The translations under genes and the position numbers were made by a program. Below the pieces are notes generated by a model that saw nothing but the letters and a program-made list of their open reading frames with translations, did no database searches and had not been told where the DNA came from. Positions 46,019 through 56,190 of a stretch of DNA of 64,000 bases are shown one piece after another; within the stretch, counting starts at the first letter, position 1; every line of letters begins with the position of its first letter. Source of the stretch: Muricoccus nepalensis (GTDB lineage Bacteria; Pseudomonadota; Alphaproteobacteria; Acetobacterales; Acetobacteraceae); NCBI RefSeq assembly GCF_006438825.1, contig NZ_RCZP01000003.1:337044-401043 (forward strand), in the 5' to 3' direction.

Positions 46019-48469
46019 ATGGCGTTGACGACCCGGCCGAGCCGCATTCCCAGGGGGGCCCAGGACGGGCAGAGCAGGATCCCGGAGGGCGGCGCCCCCC
46101 CGCCGGGGCGCCCCGGGCGGGTGCGCGGCCGGCTCGCGCGCTGGCGGCGGCGCCCCCGCTCGCCCTGGCGGTGGCTCTGGCGCGGCCTCGCGCTGCTGGT
46201 CGCCCTGCCCGTGCTGGCAGCGGCGGGGATCGCGGCGCTGCTCTGGGCGACGCTGCCGGCGGAGGTGGAGGCGCTGCGCCTGCCCGGCCTCTCCGCGCCG
46301 GTCGAGATCGACTTCGACCCCCGCGGCGTGCCCCGCATCCGCGCCCGGACCGAGCGCGACGCCGCCATGGCGCTCGGCGTGCTGCACGCGCGGGACCGGC
46401 TGTTCCAGATGGAGATGACGCGCCGCAACGGCGCGGGGCGGCTGAGCGAGATCGCGGGGCCGGCCACGCTTCGGCTGGACCGCACCATGCGGACACTGGG
46501 GCTGCAGGAGCGGGCGCGGGCGGACCTCGTGGCGCTGCCGCCCGAGGCGCGGGACATGCTGGAGGCCTACGCGGACGGGGTGAACGCCTGGATCAAGACC
46601 CATGGCCGCTTCGCCGCGCCCGAGTTCATCCCGCTCGGCCAGCCCGAGCCCTGGCGGGCGGCGGACAGCCTTCTCTGGGGCAAGATCATGGGCGTCTGGC
46701 TGTCGGGCAACTGGCGGACGGAGGTGGAGCGGGCGCGGCTGGCCGCCGTGCTGCCGCCGGAGCGGCTGGCGGAGCTCTGGCCCTCCGACGACAGCCCGGG
46801 GCGGCCGGACCTCGCCTTCCTGCCCCCGCCGGAGCGCCTCGCCGGCCTGCTCGACGCGACGCCGCGCTGGGGGGAGGACGCGCCGCTGCCGCCCTCGGCC
46901 TCCAACGCCTGGGCGGTCGCGCCCGCGCGCTCGGCGACGGGGGGCGCGCTGCTGGCCTCGGACCCGCATCTCGCGCTTGGGGCGCCGGCGCTCTGGTACC
47001 TCGCGCGGATCGAGCTGCCGGGCGGGCGCTTCCTGGCGGGGGCCACGGCGCCGGGCGTGCCGATGATGGTGATCGGGCGGAACGAGCGGCTGGCCTGGGG
47101 CTTCACCACCACGCATTCCGACACGCAGGACGTCTTCGTCGAGCGCCTGGCGGGCGACGACGCCTACGAGACGCCGGAGGGGCGGCGCCCCTTTGCCGTG
47201 CGCGAGGAGCGGATCGGCGTGCGCGGGGGGCCGGACGTCGTGATCCGGGTGCGGGAGACGCGGCACGGGCCGGTGCTCTCGGACCTCGACGAGCGGCCGC
47301 CGGAGGGGCAGGTGCTGGCCGTCTCCATGGCCAGCCTCGCCCCCGCCGACACCCAGGCGGCGGGGCTGCTGGCGCTGAACCGGGCTGGGTCTGTCCCGGA
47401 GGCGCGCGCGGCGGCGGCGCTGATCGCGTCCCCCGCGCAGAACCTCATGGTGGCGGACACGGCGGGGGGGATCGCCATGTTCCTGACCGGCCGCACGCCG
47501 GTGCGCGCCGCCGGCGACGGCTCCCTGCCCGCGCCCGGCTGGGACGGGTCGCATGACTGGCGGGGCTGGGTGCCCTTCGACGCCATGCCCCATGCCGAGG
47601 CGCCCGCGAGCGGCGTGCTGGCCAACGCGAACAACCGGGTGCAGCCGGCGGGGCACGAGCCCTTCCTCGGGCGCGACTGGTTCGGCGACTGGCGCTTCCG
47701 CCGCATCGGCGAGATGCTGCGCGAGCGCCCGCGCCACGCGCCCGCCGACTTCGCGGCGATGCAGGCGGACGCGATCAGCCTGCACGCGCGAGAGATGCTG
47801 CCGCTGCTGCTCGCGCCCCCTCGGCCGGAGGGGGTGGCGGGCGCCGCGCGCGACCTGATGGGGCGCTGGGACGGGGCGATGCTGCCCGGCCTGCCGCAGC
47901 CGCTGGTCTTCAACGCCTGGGCGCGGGAGCTGGGCCGGCTGGCGCTCGCCGAGGGCGGCGTGCCCGAGGGGGCCTTCGTTGTTGGGCCGGAGTTCCTCCG
48001 GCTGCTCCTCTCCCCGGCCGGGGCCGCCTGGTGCGGGGCGGGGGGATGCGAGGCGCTCTCGGCCCGGGCGCTGGAGGCGGCGGTGGCGGCGCTGGAGCCC
48101 CGCTTCGGGCCGGACCCCTCGGCCTGGCGCTGGGGGGCGGTGCACCGCGTGCGGCTGGAGCACCCCTTGCTGCGCTTCGTGCCCGTGCTGGCGGACTGGC
48201 TGCGCATCGAGGCGCCCACGCCCGGCGACAACGAGACGGTGAACCGCGGCGGCATGGCGCGGGACTTCTCCCACGTTCACGGGCCGGGGCTGCGGATCGT
48301 GATGGACCTCTCCACGCCCGAGGGGGTGCTGGCCGCGATCGCCACGGGGCAGTCGGGCAACCCCTTCTCCCGCCACTGGGGCGATATGAACGAGGGCTGG
48401 GTGGCCGGGCGGGTGGAGCCGTTCGGCGCCAAGGCGCGCGTGACGGCCCGGCTGGGGCTGCGGCCGTGA
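46019..48469 (+). CDS. Penicillin acylase-family N-terminal nucleophile hydrolase
   Basis: An 816-residue amidase of the penicillin G acylase/acyl-homoserine-lactone acylase superfamily. An Arg/Pro-rich leader precedes one hydrophobic segment at about residues 58-76 (signal anchor). The precursor should self-cleave before Ser295 in PPSASNAWAV to give alpha and beta chains, with the beta chain serine as nucleophile. Later blocks include LASDPHL, GVPMMVIGRNERLAWGFT, NLMVADTAGGIAMFLTGR and DNETVNRGG. It may act on beta-lactams, N-acyl homoserine lactones or other amides. Confidence 0.87.
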   Translation: MALTTRPSRIPRGAQDGQSRIPEGGAPPPGRPGRVRGRLARWRRRPRSPWRWLWRGLALLVALPVLAAAGIAALLWATLPAEVEALRLPGLSAPVEIDFDPRGVPRIRARTERDAAMALGVLHARDRLFQMEMTRRNGAGRLSEIAGPATLRLDRTMRTLGLQERARADLVALPPEARDMLEAYADGVNAWIKTHGRFAAPEFIPLGQPEPWRAADSLLWGKIMGVWLSGNWRTEVERARLAAVLPPERLAELWPSDDSPGRPDLAFLPPPERLAGLLDATPRWGEDAPLPPSASNAWAVAPARSATGGALLASDPHLALGAPALWYLARIELPGGRFLAGATAPGVPMMVIGRNERLAWGFTTTHSDTQDVFVERLAGDDAYETPEGRRPFAVREERIGVRGGPDVVIRVRETRHGPVLSDLDERPPEGQVLAVSMASLAPADTQAAGLLALNRAGSVPEARAAAALIASPAQNLMVADTAGGIAMFLTGRTPVRAAGDGSLPAPGWDGSHDWRGWVPFDAMPHAEAPASGVLANANNRVQPAGHEPFLGRDWFGDWRFRRIGEMLRERPRHAPADFAAMQADAISLHAREMLPLLLAPPRPEGVAGAARDLMGRWDGAMLPGLPQPLVFNAWARELGRLALAEGGVPEGAFVVGPEFLRLLLSPAGAAWCGAGGCEALSARALEAAVAALEPRFGPDPSAWRWGAVHRVRLEHPLLRFVPVLADWLRIEAPTPGDNETVNRGGMARDFSHVHGPGLRIVMDLSTPEGVLAAIATGQSGNPFSRHWGDMNEGWVAGRVEPFGAKARVTARLGLRP

Positions 48470-48549
48470 GCGGCGACTCGCGAAACCCGCCCGCGGACGG
48501 CGCGCTAGCCATGGACGGCGGCCCCGGTTCCGTCGAGAGTGGACCCCGA

Positions 48550-49317
48550 ATGCTGCACCGTGCCCAACGTCGTCCGCAGTTCTTCTACACCACGGCCCCC
48601 CTGCCCTGCCCCTACCTGGCCGGGAGGACCGAGCGGAAGGTCGTGACCGAGCTGTCAGGGCCGGAGGGCGAGGCGCTGCACGACCGGCTCTCCCGCGCCG
48701 GGTTCCGGCGCAGCCACAACATCGCCTACGCCCCGGTCTGCCCGGGCTGCCAGTCCTGCATCCCCATCCGCATCGTGGTGGAGGACTTCAAGCCCTCCCG
48801 CACCCACCGGCGGGTGCTGCGGGCGAACGAGGCAGTGGTGGCCCAGGAGGTGCCGGCGCGGGCGACGGCGGAGCAGTTCGCCCTCTTCCAGCGCTACCAG
48901 CGGGCGCGGCACCGGGACGGCGACATGGCGGCTATGGGCTTCTACGACTACCGCGCCATGGTCGAGGACACGCCGATCACGACCATGCTGATCGAGTTCC
49001 GCGAATCGCCGGACCGCCTCGTCGGCGCCTGCCTCACGGACTGGCTGAAGGACGGGCTCTCGGCCGTCTACTCCTACTTCGAGCCCGACCACGCCGGGCG
49101 CTCGCTGGGCACGCTCGCGATCCTGCACCTCGTGGACCGGGCGCGGGCGCTCGGACTTCCCTACGTCTATCTCGGCTACTGGGTGCCGCAGAGCGCCAAG
49201 ATGGCCTACAAGGCCGGCTTCCGCCCGAGCGAGATCCTCACCCACGGCACCTGGCACCCCCTGCGCGAGGGCGCGCCGCCGGCCGAGGCCCCTCAGGCCA
49301 TCATGAATCCCTGCTGA
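48550..49317 (+). CDS. bpt: Aspartate/glutamate leucyltransferase (N-end rule)
   Basis: A 255-residue bacterial arginyltransferase-like enzyme that adds leucine to proteins with N-terminal Asp or Glu, marking them for ClpAP. Family blocks are FFYTTAPLPCPYLAGRTERKVVTEL, GFRRSHNIAYAPVCPGCQSCIPIR, VYSYFEPDHAGRSLGTLAIL and YVYLGYWVPQSAKMAYKAGF. ATG 48550 matches homolog lengths. A GTG at 48466 in a four-base overlap with the acylase stop would add 28 low-complexity residues. Confidence 0.92.
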   Translation: MLHRAQRRPQFFYTTAPLPCPYLAGRTERKVVTELSGPEGEALHDRLSRAGFRRSHNIAYAPVCPGCQSCIPIRIVVEDFKPSRTHRRVLRANEAVVAQEVPARATAEQFALFQRYQRARHRDGDMAAMGFYDYRAMVEDTPITTMLIEFRESPDRLVGACLTDWLKDGLSAVYSYFEPDHAGRSLGTLAILHLVDRARALGLPYVYLGYWVPQSAKMAYKAGFRPSEILTHGTWHPLREGAPPAEAPQAIMNPC

Positions 49318-49951
49318 GGGCGGCCAGGCCCGTTCCGCTGCGGCCCTCCGTTGGCGCCAGCCCCAGGCAGCCGTGCATCACCAGGCCCGTGTGCAGCGCC
49401 ACGACCTCCTGCTTCGTCAGGCGCCCCTCCGGCTTGTACCAGGTGCAGGCGCCCGTCAGCATCGCGAGGATGGCGTAGGCGGTGATGCGGGTGTCGCCGA
49501 TGCGGAACTCGCCCCGCGCCACGCCGAGGTCGAGCACCGCGACGAGCTTCTCCTCGTAGGCGCGGCGGAGCGCGACGATGGCGGCGAAGTGGCGGGGGTC
49601 GAGGGCGCGCAGCTCGAAGTTGGCGACGAAGACCTCGTGCTTTCTCTCCAGGTGGTAGGTGACGTGGCTCGCGACGAAGGCGCGCAGACGGTCCTCCGCG
49701 CCCGCGGGCGCCGCGGCCAGGGCGAGGTCGGTGTGGGCCAGCAGCCTCTCCATGTGCTCGCGGATAAGGTCGAAGAGCAGGTCCTGCTTCGTGCGGATGT
49801 GGTTGTAGAGCGAGGCGGCCTGGATCCCGACCTCGGCGGCCAGCTCGCGCAGGCTCATCGCCTCGAAGCCGCGGCGGTAGATGAGCCGGAGGCCGGCCCG
49901 GCGGATGGAGGCCGCGGTGCGCGCCCCGCTCGATCCTGCGATACGACCCAC
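49301..49951 (-). CDS. TetR/AcrR-family regulator next to leucine catabolism genes
   Basis: A 216-residue TetR-type repressor with helix-turn-helix at about residues 10-55 (ASIRRAGLRLIYRRGFEAMSLRELAAEVGIQAASLYNHIRTKQDLL) and a ligand-binding C-terminus like that of acyl-CoA-responsive TetR proteins. GTG 49951 is chosen because GGGAGA lies five to six bases upstream; TTG 49969 is also in frame. It diverges from the isovaleryl-CoA dehydrogenase gene, so it probably represses that operon, perhaps released by an acyl-CoA. Its end overlaps bpt by 17 bases (convergent). Confidence 0.88.
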   Translation of the reverse strand: MGRIAGSSGARTAASIRRAGLRLIYRRGFEAMSLRELAAEVGIQAASLYNHIRTKQDLLFDLIREHMERLLAHTDLALAAAPAGAEDRLRAFVASHVTYHLERKHEVFVANFELRALDPRHFAAIVALRRAYEEKLVAVLDLGVARGEFRIGDTRITAYAILAMLTGACTWYKPEGRLTKQEVVALHTGLVMHGCLGLAPTEGRSGTGLAALSRDS

Positions 49952-50021
49952 GACCCTCTCCCATGCCAAGGCCCCGCCGCGGCGGGTCCCGGCCGCGGCG
50001 CCGGGCAGGGTTAAACTAACG

Positions 50022-50035
50022 GTTGGTAGTTGGTA
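50022..50035. repeat. Tandem GTTGGTA repeat in the liu/tetR intergenic region
   Basis: GTTGGTA occurs twice in direct tandem, within an AT-richer island (50011-50065) between the divergent TetR and isovaleryl-CoA dehydrogenase genes. It overlaps AACTA-N8-TAGTT (50014-50031), a loose inverted repeat. Either could be the operator of the TetR regulator. Confidence 0.4.
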
Positions 50036-50118
50036 AGCCGCTTGTGCTGCCCGCTTCTTTTGCCTAACGCTAGCGGCAAAGGCGCCGTGGCAGCCGGCCG
50101 TCGGGAGGGAAACCGCTC

Positions 50119-51288
50119 ATGTCCAACAGCTTGCAGGGGCTCAACTACGACCTCGGCGAGACGGCCGACGCGCTGCGCGGGCAGGTGGCAGCCTTCGCGG
50201 CCGACGAGATCGCCCCGCGCGCGGCCGAGATCGACCGCAGCAACGAGTTCCCGGCCGACCTCTGGCGCAAGTTCGGCGACCTCGGCCTCCTCGGCATCAC
50301 GGCGCCCGAGGAGTACGGCGGGGCGGGCATGGGCTATCTCGAGCACTGCGTGGCGATGGAGGAGCTGAGCCGGGCCTCGGCGAGCGTCGGCCTCTCCTAC
50401 GGCGCGCACTCCAACCTCTGCGTGAACCAGATCGCGCGCAACGGGAACGAGGAGCAGAAGGCGCGCTACCTGCCGAAGCTCATCACCGGCGAGCACGTCG
50501 GCGCGCTCGCGATGAGCGAGCCGGGCGCGGGGTCGGACGTGGTGGGCATGCGCACCCGGGCCGAGCGGCGCGGGGACCGCTACATCCTCAACGGCGGCAA
50601 GTTCTGGATCACCAACGGGCCCGACGCGAACGTGCTCGTGGTCTACGCCAAGACCGATCCCGCGGCGGGGCCGCGCGGCATCACGGCCTTCCTCATCGAG
50701 AAGGGCTTCAAGGGCTTCACCACGGCGCAGAAGCTCGACAAGCTCGGCATGCGCGGCTCGAACACCTGCGAGCTGGTCTTCGAGAACTGCGAGGTGCCCG
50801 CCGAGAACGTGCTCGGCGCGGAGGGCCGCGGGGTGAACGTGCTGATGAGCGGGCTCGACTACGAGCGCGCGGTGCTGGCCGCGGGGCCGCTCGGCATCAT
50901 GCAGGCCTGCCTCGACATCGTCCTGCCCTACGTCCACGACCGCAAGCAGTTCGGCAAGCCGATCGGCGAGTTCCAGCTCATGCAGGGCAAGATCGCCGAC
51001 ATGTACACGGTGATGTCGGCCGCCAAGTCCTACGTCTACACCGTCGCCAAGGCCTGCGACCGCGGGCAGACGACGCGGAAGGACGCGGCGGGTGCCATCC
51101 TCTACGCCGCGGAGAAGGCCACCTGGATGGCGCTGGAGGCCATTCAGGCTCTCGGCGGCAACGGCTACATCAACGACTACCCGACGGGGCGCCTGCTGCG
51201 CGACGCGAAGCTCTACGAGATCGGCGCGGGCACGAGCGAGATCCGGCGCATGCTCATCGGGCGCGAGCTCTTCGCCGAGACGGCCTGA
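50119..51288 (+). CDS. liuA: Isovaleryl-CoA dehydrogenase
   Basis: A 389-residue FAD-dependent acyl-CoA dehydrogenase that oxidises isovaleryl-CoA to 3-methylcrotonyl-CoA in leucine breakdown. The catalytic base sits at Glu249 in [15 protein letters not shown], the position characteristic of isovaleryl-CoA dehydrogenase rather than of most acyl-CoA dehydrogenases. [13 protein letters not shown] and [33 protein letters not shown] are also present. A GGGAGGGA site precedes the ATG. The methylcrotonyl-CoA carboxylase genes follow directly. Confidence 0.94.
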   Translation: MSNSLQGLNYDLGETADALRGQVAAFAADEIAPRAAEIDRSNEFPADLWRKFGDLGLLGITAPEEYGGAGMGYLEHCVAMEELSRASASVGLSYGAHSNLCVNQIARNGNEEQKARYLPKLITGEHVGALAMSEPGAGSDVVGMRTRAERRGDRYILNGGKFWITNGPDANVLVVYAKTDPAAGPRGITAFLIEKGFKGFTTAQKLDKLGMRGSNTCELVFENCEVPAENVLGAEGRGVNVLMSGLDYERAVLAAGPLGIMQACLDIVLPYVHDRKQFGKPIGEFQLMQGKIADMYTVMSAAKSYVYTVAKACDRGQTTRKDAAGAILYAAEKATWMALEAIQALGGNGYINDYPTGRLLRDAKLYEIGAGTSEIRRMLIGRELFAETA

Positions 51289-51300
51289 GGGAGCGCCGCG

Positions 51301-52908
51301 ATGCCGGTGATCGAGACCGCGGTCGACCTGCGCTCCCCCGAGGCCGTCGCCAACGCGGAGGCGATGCGCGCGCTGGTGGAGGACCTGCGGCGGACCGCCG
51401 GGGCGGTGCGCCTCGGCGGCGGCCAGGCGGCGCGGGAGAAGCATCTCGGGCGCAACAAGCTCCTGCCGCGCGACCGCATCCGGGCGCTGATCGACCCGGT
51501 CTCGCCCTTCCTCGAGGTCGGGCAGCTCGCGGCGCACGGGCTCTACGGCGGCGAGGTGCCCTCGGCGGGGATCGTCACGGGCATCGGCCGCGTGTCGGGG
51601 CGCGAGTGCATGATCGTGGCGAACGACGCCACGGTGAAGGGCGGGACCTACTTCCCGCTGACCGTGCAGAAGCACCTGCGGGCGCAGGAGATCGCGCAGC
51701 AGAACCGGCTGCCCTGCGTCTACCTCGTGGACAGCGGCGGCGCGAACCTGCCGAACCAGGACGAGGTCTTCCCGGGTCGCGACCATTTCGGGCGCATCTT
51801 CTACAACCAGGCCACCATGTCGGCCCAGGGCATTCCGCAGATCGCGGTCGTCATGGGGTCCTGCACGGCCGGCGGCGCCTATGTGCCGGCCATGTGCGAC
51901 GAGAGCGTCATCGTCCGCAACCAGGGCACCATCTTCCTCGCGGGCCCGCCGCTGGTGAAGGCCGCCACCGGCGAGGTGGTCAGCGCCGAGGACCTGGGCG
52001 GCGCGGAGGTGCACAGCCGCACCTCGGGCGTCACCGACCACCTGGCGGAGAACGACGCCCACGCGCTCGGCATCGCGCGGCGCATCGTGGCGGGGCTGAA
52101 CGAGGTGAAGCGGCCGGCGCTCGAGATCCGCCGGCCCGTGCCGACGCGCCACGCGCCCGAGGAGATCTACGGCGTCGTGCCCTCCAGCCTGCGCACCCCC
52201 TACGACGTGCGCGAGGTGATCGCGCGGCTGGTGGACGGCAGCGAGTTCGACGAGTTCAAGCGCCTCTACGGCGCGACGCTGGTCTGCGGCTTCGCCCATA
52301 TCTGGGGATACCCGGTGGGGATCGTCGCCAACAACGGCATCCTGTTCAGCGAGAGCGCGCAGAAGGGCGCCCACTTCATCGAGCTCTGCGCGCAGCGCGG
52401 CGTGCCGCTGGTGTTCCTGCAGAACATCACGGGCTTCATGGTGGGGCGGAAATACGAGGCGGGCGGCATTGCCAAGGACGGCGCGAAGATGGTGACGGCC
52501 GTCGCGACCGCCGCCGTGCCGAAGTTCACCGTCATCATCGGCGGCAGCTTCGGCGCGGGGAACTACGGCATGTGCGGCCGCGCCTATTCGCCGCGCTTCC
52601 TCTGGATGTGGCCGAACGCGCGCATCGGCGTGATGGGCGGCGAGCAGGCGGCCTCGGTGCTGGCGACGGTGCGGCGGGACGGCATCGAGGCGCGCGGCGG
52701 AAGCTGGCCTACCGAGGAGGAGGAGGCCTTCAAGGCGCCGATCCGCGAGCAGTACGAGGTGCAGGGCCACCCCTACTACTCCAGCGCGCGCCTCTGGGAC
52801 GACGGGGTGATCGACCCCGCGGACACAAGGCGCGTGCTTGCCCTCGGCCTCTCGGCCAGCCTGAACGCGCCCATCCCGCCGACCCGCTTCGGCCTGTTCC
52901 GGATGTAG
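51301..52908 (+). CDS. liuB: Methylcrotonyl-CoA carboxylase, carboxyltransferase subunit
   Basis: A 535-residue carboxyltransferase of the AccD/MCC beta family. It transfers CO2 from carboxybiotin to 3-methylcrotonyl-CoA. Seen are [70 protein letters not shown] and [27 protein letters not shown]. These are typical of MCC rather than propionyl-CoA carboxylase. It starts 12 bases after liuA. About 80 bases separate it from the biotin subunit. Confidence 0.94.
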   Translation: MPVIETAVDLRSPEAVANAEAMRALVEDLRRTAGAVRLGGGQAAREKHLGRNKLLPRDRIRALIDPVSPFLEVGQLAAHGLYGGEVPSAGIVTGIGRVSGRECMIVANDATVKGGTYFPLTVQKHLRAQEIAQQNRLPCVYLVDSGGANLPNQDEVFPGRDHFGRIFYNQATMSAQGIPQIAVVMGSCTAGGAYVPAMCDESVIVRNQGTIFLAGPPLVKAATGEVVSAEDLGGAEVHSRTSGVTDHLAENDAHALGIARRIVAGLNEVKRPALEIRRPVPTRHAPEEIYGVVPSSLRTPYDVREVIARLVDGSEFDEFKRLYGATLVCGFAHIWGYPVGIVANNGILFSESAQKGAHFIELCAQRGVPLVFLQNITGFMVGRKYEAGGIAKDGAKMVTAVATAAVPKFTVIIGGSFGAGNYGMCGRAYSPRFLWMWPNARIGVMGGEQAASVLATVRRDGIEARGGSWPTEEEEAFKAPIREQYEVQGHPYYSSARLWDDGVIDPADTRRVLALGLSASLNAPIPPTRFGLFRM

Positions 52909-52989
52909 GGGGAGACGCCGGATGAGCAGCACCACGAAGGCGGCCGCGGCCGCCCTCCCCGGCCAGCGCCCGGGACGGGAGGGATCGAC

Positions 52990-55008
52990 GTGTTCCGCAA
53001 GATCCTGATCGCCAACCGCGGCGAGATCGCCTGCCGCGTCATCGCGACCGCGCGCCGCCTCGGCGTCGCGACCGTCGCCGTCTACTCGGAGGCCGACGCG
53101 GGCGCCCGGCACGCGCGGATGGCCGACGAGGCCTGGCCGATCGGCCCGGCGCCGGCGCGGGAGAGCTACCTTGTCGGGGAGCGCATCCTCGACGCCGCGC
53201 GGCGGTCCGGCGCCGAGGCGATCCACCCGGGCTACGGCTTCCTCTCGGAGAACGCGGACTTCGCGGCCGCCTGCCGCGACGCGGGGATCGTCTTCATCGG
53301 CCCGCCGCCGGACGCGATCCGCGCCATGGGCTCGAAGGCGGAGTCGAAGGCGCTGATGGAGCGCTCCGGCGTGCCGCTGGTGCCCGGCTACCACGGGGCG
53401 GACCAGGACCCCGGCCTGCTGGCGCGGGAGGCGGTGCGCATCGGCTATCCCGTGCTCATCAAGGCCTCGGCCGGGGGCGGCGGCAAGGGGATGCGGATCG
53501 TGGCCGCGCCCGCGGAGCTGGACGCCGCGGTGGAGGGCGCGAAGCGGGAGGCGCTGGCCTCCTTCGGCGACGACCGCGTGCTGGTCGAGAAGTATCTCAC
53601 CCGGCCGCGGCACATCGAGATCCAGGTCTTCGCGGACACGCAGGGCAACACCGTCTCCCTGTTCGAGCGGGACTGCTCGATTCAGCGGCGGCACCAGAAG
53701 GTGATCGAGGAGGCGCCGGCGCCGGGGATGGACCCCGCGCGGCGGCGCAGCATGGGCGAGGCCGCCGTCGCCGCGGCGCGGGCGGTGGGGTACGTCGGCG
53801 CCGGCACGGTGGAGTTCATCGCGGAAGGCGACGCCTTCTACTTCATGGAGATGAACACGCGGCTGCAGGTCGAGCACCCCGTGACCGAGATGGTCACCGG
53901 CCTCGACCTCGTGGAGTGGCAGCTGCGCGTCGCGGCCGGCGAGCCGCTGCCGCTCGGGGAGGATCGCCTCGGCCTGCGCGGCCACGCCATCGAGGCGCGC
54001 GTCTACGCCGAGGACCCCACGCGGGACTTCCTGCCGGCGGTCGGCACGCTCCGCCATCTTCGTCAGCCGCGGGAGGTGCCGGGCGAGGTGCGGGTGGACA
54101 CCGGCGTCGTCGAGGGCGACGCGATCACGCCCAACTACGACCCGATGATCGCCAAGCTAGTCGTCTGGGGCGCGGACCGGCCGGCCGCGGTGCGGCGGCT
54201 GGCGGCGGCGCTGGCGGAGTACGAGGTCGTCGGGCTGACGACCAACCTCGGCCTGCTGCGCGCCATCGCGGCGCACCCCGCCTTCGCGGCCGCCGAGCTC
54301 GACACCGGCTTCATCGCGCGCCACGCGGCGGCGCTGATGCCGGCCGGGGCCGAGGCGCCGGAGGGCGAGAGGGAGGCGGTGCTCGCGGCGGCGGCGCTGA
54401 CGGTGCTTGCCGACCGGCGCGCCGCCGCGGAGGCGGCGGCCGGCGCCACAGGCGACCCCTGGTCCCCCTGGGCCGCGGCCAATGCCTGGCGGATGAACGG
54501 CGACGGCTACCAGGACCTCCGCTTCCGCGAGGGCGAGGCGGATCCGGTCACGCTGCGCGCGCACCCGCGGCCGGACGGGAGCCTTCGCCTCGACCTGCCG
54601 GGGGGCAGCGTCGAGGCGGCGCTGTCGGAGGACGAGGCGGGCGCCCTGCTGCGGGTCGACGGCGTCACGCGGCGGCTGCGCGTGGTCCGGCGCGGGGAGG
54701 AGCTGACGGTGATCCTCGCCGGGCGCAACCACGCGCTGCTCCACGACGACCCGCTGGCGCCGCCCCGGACCGAGGCGGCCGGCGGCCAGCGCGTCATGGC
54801 GCCCGTGCCCGGCCGCGTGACCCGCGTGATGGTGGCGCCCGGCGACGCCGTCGCGAAGGACGCGCCGCTGCTGGTGGTGGAGGCGATGAAGACCGAGATC
54901 ACCCTTCGCGCCCCGCGCGAGGGCCGGGTGGCGGCGGTCCGCTGCGCCGTCGGCGACATGGTCGAGGAGGGCGTGGAGCTCGTCGGCTTCGAGGAGGCCG
55001 CGCTCTAG
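52990..55008 (+). CDS. liuD: Methylcrotonyl-CoA carboxylase, biotin-containing subunit
   Basis: A 672-residue three-domain protein: biotin carboxylase (residues 1-450; ATP-grasp with KASAGGGGKGMRIV, QRRHQKVIEEAP, EMNTRLQVEHPVTE), a linker domain, and a C-terminal biotinyl domain with Lys634 in VEAMKTE. That motif has Thr where most have Met, as in many MCC alpha subunits. The GTG start has GGGAGGGAT upstream. The end overlaps the convergent PrpF gene by four bases. The enoyl-CoA hydratase and HMG-CoA lyase that usually complete the operon are not here. Confidence 0.94.
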   Translation: MFRKILIANRGEIACRVIATARRLGVATVAVYSEADAGARHARMADEAWPIGPAPARESYLVGERILDAARRSGAEAIHPGYGFLSENADFAAACRDAGIVFIGPPPDAIRAMGSKAESKALMERSGVPLVPGYHGADQDPGLLAREAVRIGYPVLIKASAGGGGKGMRIVAAPAELDAAVEGAKREALASFGDDRVLVEKYLTRPRHIEIQVFADTQGNTVSLFERDCSIQRRHQKVIEEAPAPGMDPARRRSMGEAAVAAARAVGYVGAGTVEFIAEGDAFYFMEMNTRLQVEHPVTEMVTGLDLVEWQLRVAAGEPLPLGEDRLGLRGHAIEARVYAEDPTRDFLPAVGTLRHLRQPREVPGEVRVDTGVVEGDAITPNYDPMIAKLVVWGADRPAAVRRLAAALAEYEVVGLTTNLGLLRAIAAHPAFAAAELDTGFIARHAAALMPAGAEAPEGEREAVLAAAALTVLADRRAAAEAAAGATGDPWSPWAAANAWRMNGDGYQDLRFREGEADPVTLRAHPRPDGSLRLDLPGGSVEAALSEDEAGALLRVDGVTRRLRVVRRGEELTVILAGRNHALLHDDPLAPPRTEAAGGQRVMAPVPGRVTRVMVAPGDAVAKDAPLLVVEAMKTEITLRAPREGRVAAVRCAVGDMVEEGVELVGFEEAAL

Positions 55009-56159
55009 CCCCCTGCCCGCCCGGGCAGCCAGACCCGCCCGTCGAAGAGGCGCCGCGCGGTGCGGTAGAAGGAGCCCGCGCGCGCCTCCCAGGCGCCCTC
55101 CTCCTCCACGACGTCGGCGCCGACGGTCAGCACCCCCGAGGGCATGCCGAGGCGGAGGGGGCCCGCCGCGGCGTCGTCACGCCGCATCTCCGCGACCACC
55201 GTGCCCCGGATGCGGGCGGCGACCGCCGTGCAGAGCGAGCCCGTCAGCGGCAGGGCGCGGTGCGGCTGGCCGTTCGAGATGATCCGGGCCGCGAGGTCCA
55301 TGGCCGAGGCCGCCAGGGGCTCGCCCGAGAGCGTCGGGGCCGCGGCCGGGGGGCTGACGAAGCCGATATAGGGCACCGTGCTGATCGCCCGCGCCGCCTC
55401 CGGGTCGGGCGCGATACCCATGAGGACGGAGGCCTGGCGGCGGATCCCGTCGAGGAGGCGCAGGAGGTCGGGGCGGGCCTCAAGCTCCTCGGGCAATTCG
55501 GTGCCGGAGAGGCCGAGGTCTCGCGCGCGGACGAAGACGGCGGCGTTGGCGGCGTCCACCAGCGAGGCCTCGATCGCCCCGAAGCCGGGCACCTCCAGCC
55601 GGTCCATTGGGCGGCCGGTGGGCAGCAGGCGCCCGGTGGTGGCGCCGCCCGGGCGGAGGAAGTCGAGCCGGACCGGCGCGCCCGTCCCGCCCACGCCGGG
55701 GATGGCGAGGTCGCCGTCGTAGCGCGCGCGGCCCTCCTCGACCGGGAAGGTGCCGTGGATGATCTTGCCGGTGTTGGTGTTGTGGATGCGGACCGTCGCG
55801 CTCTCGCCCCGCGCCTCCACGAGGCCCTCGTCCACCGCGAAGGGGCCGACGGCCGAGCTCATGTTGCCGCAGTTGCCGCGGTAGTCGACGTGGTTCTCGC
55901 GGATCAGCACCTGGGCGAAGGTGTAGTCCACGTCGGCGTCCGCGCGCGGCGAGGGCGCGATCACGCAGACCTTCGAGAGCGACGAGACGCCGCCGCCCAT
56001 GCCGTCGAGCTGCCGCCCGTAGGGATCGGGCGTGCCCATGGCGGCGGCGAAGAGGGCGTCCCAGGCCGCGCGGTCCGCCGGCAGGTCGCGCGCGTGGAAC
56101 AGGATGGCCTTGCTCGTGCCGCCCCGCATGAAGACGGCGGGGATGGAGCGCTGCTTCAC
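55005..56159 (-). CDS. PrpF-family isomerase (4-oxalomesaconate tautomerase / aconitate isomerase type)
   Basis: A 384-residue two-domain protein of the PrpF/DapF-like fold. The start IPAVFMRGGTSKAILFHARDLP, GGVSSLSKVCVIAPS, RGNCGNMSSAVGPFAVDEGLV and HRALPLTGSLCTAVAARI are diagnostic; the GNCGN and SLCTA cysteines are the expected catalytic pair. Family members tautomerise or isomerise tricarboxylate-type intermediates. The GTG start (VKQRSIPAVF) is fixed by GGGAGGA six bases upstream. It lies 31 bases downstream of the MBL-fold gene. Confidence 0.88.
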   Translation of the reverse strand: MKQRSIPAVFMRGGTSKAILFHARDLPADRAAWDALFAAAMGTPDPYGRQLDGMGGGVSSLSKVCVIAPSPRADADVDYTFAQVLIRENHVDYRGNCGNMSSAVGPFAVDEGLVEARGESATVRIHNTNTGKIIHGTFPVEEGRARYDGDLAIPGVGGTGAPVRLDFLRPGGATTGRLLPTGRPMDRLEVPGFGAIEASLVDAANAAVFVRARDLGLSGTELPEELEARPDLLRLLDGIRRQASVLMGIAPDPEAARAISTVPYIGFVSPPAAAPTLSGEPLAASAMDLAARIISNGQPHRALPLTGSLCTAVAARIRGTVVAEMRRDDAAAGPLRLGMPSGVLTVGADVVEEEGAWEARAGSFYRTARRLFDGRVWLPGRAGG

Positions 56160-56190
56160 CGGGGGTCCTCCCGTGAAGGGCGACCGCGGG

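Noticed and set aside
43783..46557. Very long reverse-strand frame across the hybrid kinase gene
   Set aside because: The forward strand carries a complete PAS-HisKA-HATPase-REC protein. The reverse product is low-complexity Arg/Pro/Ala with no motif.
52922..52989. Short ATG frame between liuB and liuD (MSSTTKAAAAALPG...)
   Set aside because: It runs in another frame into liuD without a conserved or recognisable product. A GGAG precedes it, but the liuD GTG with GGGAGGGAT explains the spacer better.
50011..54057. A 1348-codon open frame antisense to the liuA-liuB-liuD genes
   Set aside because: It mirrors the codon structure of three well-supported genes on the other strand. Long antisense frames are expected at this GC content because stop codons are rare, and the product has no recognisable domain.
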